From Trametopsis cervina (Eukaryota > Basidiomycota > Agaricomycetes > Polyporales > Irpicaceae), in the NCBI GenBank assembly GCA_022385755.1, contig MU278372.1, positions 248,001-312,000 on the forward strand: 64,000 bases of DNA, given 5' to 3'. Under the pieces are notes generated by a model that ran no database searches, was not told the DNA's origin, and saw only the letters and a list, made by a program, of their open reading frames with translations. Position numbers and translations under genes: made by a program. Shown here in pieces: positions 60,639 through 64,000 of the stretch (within the stretch, counting starts at the first letter, position 1; each line of letters begins with the position of its first letter).

Positions 60639-60865
60639 TACTGTAGAGAAACTACCAAACCTTCATGGGCTGTGACGTGTGACGCAAGTTCATAAAAAAC
60701 CTGGAAGTTCACATGGGAATTTTATCGCGTGAGCGCGCAAATTTTTGAAAGACGCCCTTCAAGCGCTGGGATTTGCTTGCCTGTGACGTGTTACACAAGT
60801 TCAAATGGACCAAGTTCAAGGGGCTTGTGACTGTGACATGAATCTTAGGTAGTTTCTCTACAGTA
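60639..60865. mobile_element. Small MITE with 18-bp perfect inverted ends
   Basis: TACTGTAGAGAAACTACC at 60639-60656 is the exact reverse complement of GGTAGTTTCTCTACAGTA at 60848-60865. If the outer TA is the target duplication, the element is 223 bp with 16-bp ends, in the style of Tc1/mariner-derived MITEs. The interior contains three related CTGTGACGTGTGAC/ACAAGTTCA strings and no coding frame. Confidence 0.75.
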
Positions 60866-61123
60866 CAGTAAGTTCTGATTGACGGAGAATTCACAACTCT
60901 CGGGCTATTCAAGGCGTTCACCGAAAAACACGCAGAACAAGACATGTGTTGTTCCCGGGAGTACAAAGCGCAGAGCCTGATTTATTCGGAGGGCCGGTAC
61001 AAACTGTTCGAGCGACAAGATTTACACAACAACTGAACACACATTCCTTCACCCATTGTAGGTCATTATTACTTCTCAAAGTTCACTTCCACCGTTTCCT
61101 CCCTCCCCCAACGTCCTTCTCAT

Positions 61124-62003
61124 TTACGCAGTAACGATCTCCTTAACATTCCTACACGGCCCCTCATGAACCACACTATACGGCGGCAGCACGCCGCCCG
61201 CGAGCGGGATCTGCAGGGCAACCGTCGGGATGGGCCCGGGGTACGACGTGTTGTGGCCCGTGCCGGTCGTGTCGACCGCGAAGATGAGGCCTTCAGCGCC
61301 GCCGAATGCCCAGACGGACTGGGGGGCGTGCGGGAGCGTGATGTGCGCGAGGCCGGAGAGGAAGATTACTAGTCTGGGGGAGGTGTTAGTGAGTGAGGGA
61401 GGAGGGAGGGAGAAGGAGAGGAGGAGGGAAGAAGGAGGGAGAAGAAGGAAGGTTGGGATAGATGGGACGACGCGTCACGATCGGACGCGAATGAAGTGAA
61501 GAAGCGAGAAGTAGGGCGATCGCGACGCGACGTAATGAATGTAAGTTGGACGCGTAGATTACACGAAGCGAGCGAGCGATCATCCCGACGCGTCCACGTC
61601 CTTCGCCTCTCATCCATCATATTCCAGCATACACCCACGCGCAAAAACGTAGACTCAACAAAAACAAACCCAACACTCACTGCGGATGCGGCGCATTGTG
61701 CACGCCGCCCTCAAAGCGTTCCGGCAGAACCGTATACGTGACGTTCGCGAGGTTATCAATGAACAACGACGACGCGCCCGACGTGCCCGCGGCCGTGGAC
61801 GTCACGAACGGGTTCGAGAGTCTCCAGCACTCGAATGCGCTGTTCCCGTTCTTGGTTACGATGGAGGTTGCTTGCAGGTATTGGGTGCCTGTGGACGTGC
61901 GCGCGAGGAGGTCGGAGGGGGAGAGGGAGAGGGAGAGGGAAGAGGCGGGGAGGAGGAGGAGGGAGAGCGCGCTGAGGAGGGTGTTGGTGGTGGTGAACTT
62001 CAT
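61124..62003 (-). CDS. Small secreted protein, cupin-like (190 aa)
   Basis: Join (minus): 62003-61681, 61373-61124, with an unusually long 307-nt intron. The signal peptide is MKFTTTNTLLSALSLLLLPA. The mature part reads YLQATSIVTKNGNSAFECWR, LANVTYTVLPERFEGGVHNA, then LVIFLSGLAHITLPHAP, EGLIFAVDTTGTGHNTSYPG and YSVVHEGPC. The 'GG-HNAP ... FLSG-AHITLP ... HEGPC' pattern resembles a basidiomycete family of small secreted proteins with a single beta-barrel-like domain; the fold call is inference. The intron carries a 65-base polypurine tract (about 61389-61455). Confidence 0.8.
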
Positions 62004-63003
62004 GGTGACCGACGGATGGATGTGTGAGTGAGGAGGTTTCGATGTGCAGATGTCGTCGAGTTAGAAGGAAGAAAGGGTGTTGCGGTGCGGGTCGGGGGAA
62101 GACTCGACGCGTGCTTCTTTTCGCAGGTTCGTTTCGTATTGTATCAAAGAGTTCGCGCGATTTCGGGATGAGCTCTCCTGTCCTTTCCACCAGTTCACCG
62201 TTTGTCCGTCTGTGCTGTGTGTCGGCCGAGGGAGCTGGGGACTCCTTCGTCGCTCGCCAGGCGAAACAGGTACTTATTTCGACGCTCTGCAGCCGGTTTC
62301 GTGCAATCGTCAGGCACGCTTGCGCGTGAGCGCAGGGCGGAACGGGTCGGCATGGTTTGTGGTGAGGGCCTACAGTGCCTTGCATATGAAACTGCAGTCA
62401 CTGATTTTCGCGCGAAGACGATAAATATGAACAAATACCCCAGAATTGGCAAGTCACCGTCACGACAGGGGCAACTGGCGCCTAATGCGTGACTCGTCGC
62501 CGCGTCGTTCCCCCGCTGTTTGTTGCGCCGTTCCCTCGCTGTTTGCTGCGTCCTCTGCTGTCCCCGCCTTCGCTGTCTTTCTACCCCCGCAGACCAACGA
62601 CGGTTCGCCCGCAAACTACTCTGGTCTCTGGAAACCCAACCTTGCACCAACATGCCAACCCTATCCACGGGAGAGGCCTCCGTCCAGGCAACATGGAGTA
62701 TAGTCACCGGTAGTGGCCTCGGCAAGTGAGATATTGCTTTGTGCTCGCCAGGTGAATCAAATTCAGTGCTACTAGCTCATTCTCTTCATTGTGGAGGGTG
62801 CCAGTTTGCTGATACCCGCCTCGTTTCACAGTCCCGCCGTGCGACGACACCTCACTTTTTGCCCCGCCAATGGTCTTCCTTTGTAGAGAATCAACGGCAC
62901 AATGGTGGCCTCTGGTTCTTGACACTTGGAGGGCAGTATAAAAGGAGCTGGATGTTGGTCTTCAGGTAGAGAAGGTGTGCATTCACTTGTTCTGCATTGC
63001 AAA
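62004..63003. other. Spacer, promoter of the right-edge gene
   Basis: Many overlapping frames but no recognised gene. A TATA box (TATAAAA, 62939-62945) stands about 60 bases before the ATG at 63004. Confidence 0.45.
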
Positions 63004-64000
63004 ATGTCTGACCAACCCCCAACCCCTACTCCTTCCCCTCGTCGTCTCCCCCATGTCTATGGGAATGCTCGGGCAGACACGGCGCCGTATTTTATTCCGC
63101 TCTCGACACATACCAAGGAGAATATGAACCCGCTTCCACCGAGTTGCATGGACCGCAGGCCTGCTTCGTCGACTTGGCTCAACAGTGCCATGCCCGGATG
63201 GGTTGGTAGGTACTCTTTCTGTATTCCCCACCAATGCCAATGCTGATGAGGTGCAGATGGTGCTGCCAATCCGCCGCAGTTCTACCATACAGTTGAAGAG
63301 ATGGAGCAAACCCGCCGCGAGCATGGCATCTTTGCCCGCCTTGATCGCGCGGCCCTCCTGGATCCATCTACAGAAACCAGTCCTTCGCATCAACCAAGCC
63401 CGCCTGCAGCTGCTAGTAGAGCTCACTCACCCCAGCCGGGTATTGTGATGCCTCCTCGGTTGCAGCGCAGCCTTCCGCCACTGTCTCTTGTCGCTCCACC
63501 TTGTCCGCCTGTCACTCCTGTGTCGGTCGCACCCTCGCCTGCCAATGAAGGACTCAATTCAGCCAATGGTATAGATGGTATGTACCTTCCTATTGATCTC
63601 ACTATTCGCGCATCTGAATTTCTACCGCAGAGAATATTCAAAGCTTCCTTGTCACCGTAGGTATCAATTACCTCAAACCTACAGACAAGCAGGGCCGGAG
63701 CAAGCAAGTCGTAGCTAAAATGACCGAGGTGAATAAGAGAGAGCGCATGCAGCTCTCTGCATCAACAACACGTGTCGACTTCATAACGTGGTGTCTGAAG
63801 GTGCATCACCTTCACGGCAAGTATCGTCCTGGTACCACGAGTGGCCCGCGGTTTAAGATTTGGTGGAACCGAGCACTGTAAGTGTGTTCGTTTCCTACTC
63901 CTGCAATCACAGCACTCACTTCCTCTTAGAGGTGGTCGAACAAAGGCGCCGCAGGTTGATACTGACCATGACTGGTCTGTTGCCCTGACGAGCCTGCTCC
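63004..64000 (+). CDS. 5' part of a multi-exon unknown protein (runs off the window)
   Basis: Join: 63004-63205, 63257-63577, 63631-63877, 63930->64000; phases close. It begins MSDQPPTPTPSPRRLPHVYG, has a Pro/Ser-rich first part (HQPSPPAAASRAHSP; LPPLSLVAPPCPPVTPVSV), and then becomes globular: ENIQSFLVTVGINYLKPTDK, RERMQLSASTTRVDFITWCL, SGPRFKIWWNRALGG and VDTDHDWSVALTSLL. I recall 'SGP-FK-WW ... GG-T' patterns from agaricomycete hypotheticals, unverified. The style (small introns, disordered head, then a compact domain) is like the unknown genes of the left island. Function unknown. Confidence 0.7.

Noticed and set aside
62003..62725. 176-codon minus and several plus-strand frames
   Set aside because: Overlap each other in all phases and lack motifs; treated as spacer.

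Overview
The window is nuclear DNA of a filamentous basidiomycete, most likely an agaricomycete and possibly a polypore relative. The evidence is many short (about 45-65 nt) GT-AG introns in nearly every gene, fungal housekeeping genes, a Plavaka/Tnp2-type transposase, WSC-domain secreted proteins and several gene families that I recognise only from agaricomycetes. Gene models were built by hand from reading frame plus splice signals. Joins are given per gene, and intron phases were checked to close.

Layout. (1) 1-22 kb is an accessory, repeat-rich island. It holds an apparently intact five-exon Plavaka-type transposase (342-5022, minus), then lineage-restricted genes: a 754-aa unknown (6183-8664, minus), a possible fragment at 9.5 kb, a tail-anchored coiled-coil protein (10167-10897), an RS/acidic protein (11004-11852, minus), a WD40-transmembrane protein (12896-14563), a 937-aa RS-rich unknown (15347-18220) and a small basic protein (18452-18777). 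These genes are separated by arrays of an about 24-bp near-palindromic motif and by GC-rich repeats. The arrays face opposite ways on the two sides of the genes, like subterminal repeats of mobile cassettes. A decayed or empty stretch follows (18.8-22 kb). (2) 22-33 kb is sparse: one proline-rich coiled-coil protein, one small helical protein and a tandem duplication of a WSC-domain secreted protein with its flanks. (3) 33-60 kb is a dense conserved block: a TIGR04076-like protein, FCF2 and COQ5 (divergent pair), a CUL1-type cullin, a two-WSC secreted protein, an intron-containing tRNA-Ile(AAU), a SIKE-like protein, a CmcJ/NvfI-like oxygenase, a senescence/spartin-domain protein, RPB10 divergent from condensin subunit 1, an F-box protein, MRT4 divergent from deoxyhypusine hydroxylase, and a homocysteine S-methyltransferase with an apparent one-base frameshift. 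(4) 60-64 kb returns to accessory character: a small MITE, a small secreted protein, and the 5' part of another multi-exon unknown running off the right edge.

The conserved block supplies ordinary cell functions: ribosome assembly (FCF2, MRT4), transcription (RPB10), translation-factor modification (deoxyhypusine hydroxylase), ubiquinone synthesis (COQ5), chromosome condensation and SCF ubiquitin ligation (cullin, F-box). The candidate for a new system is the 1-19 kb island, where several unrelated unknown genes appear to be packaged in similarly bracketed cassettes beside a full-length transposase.
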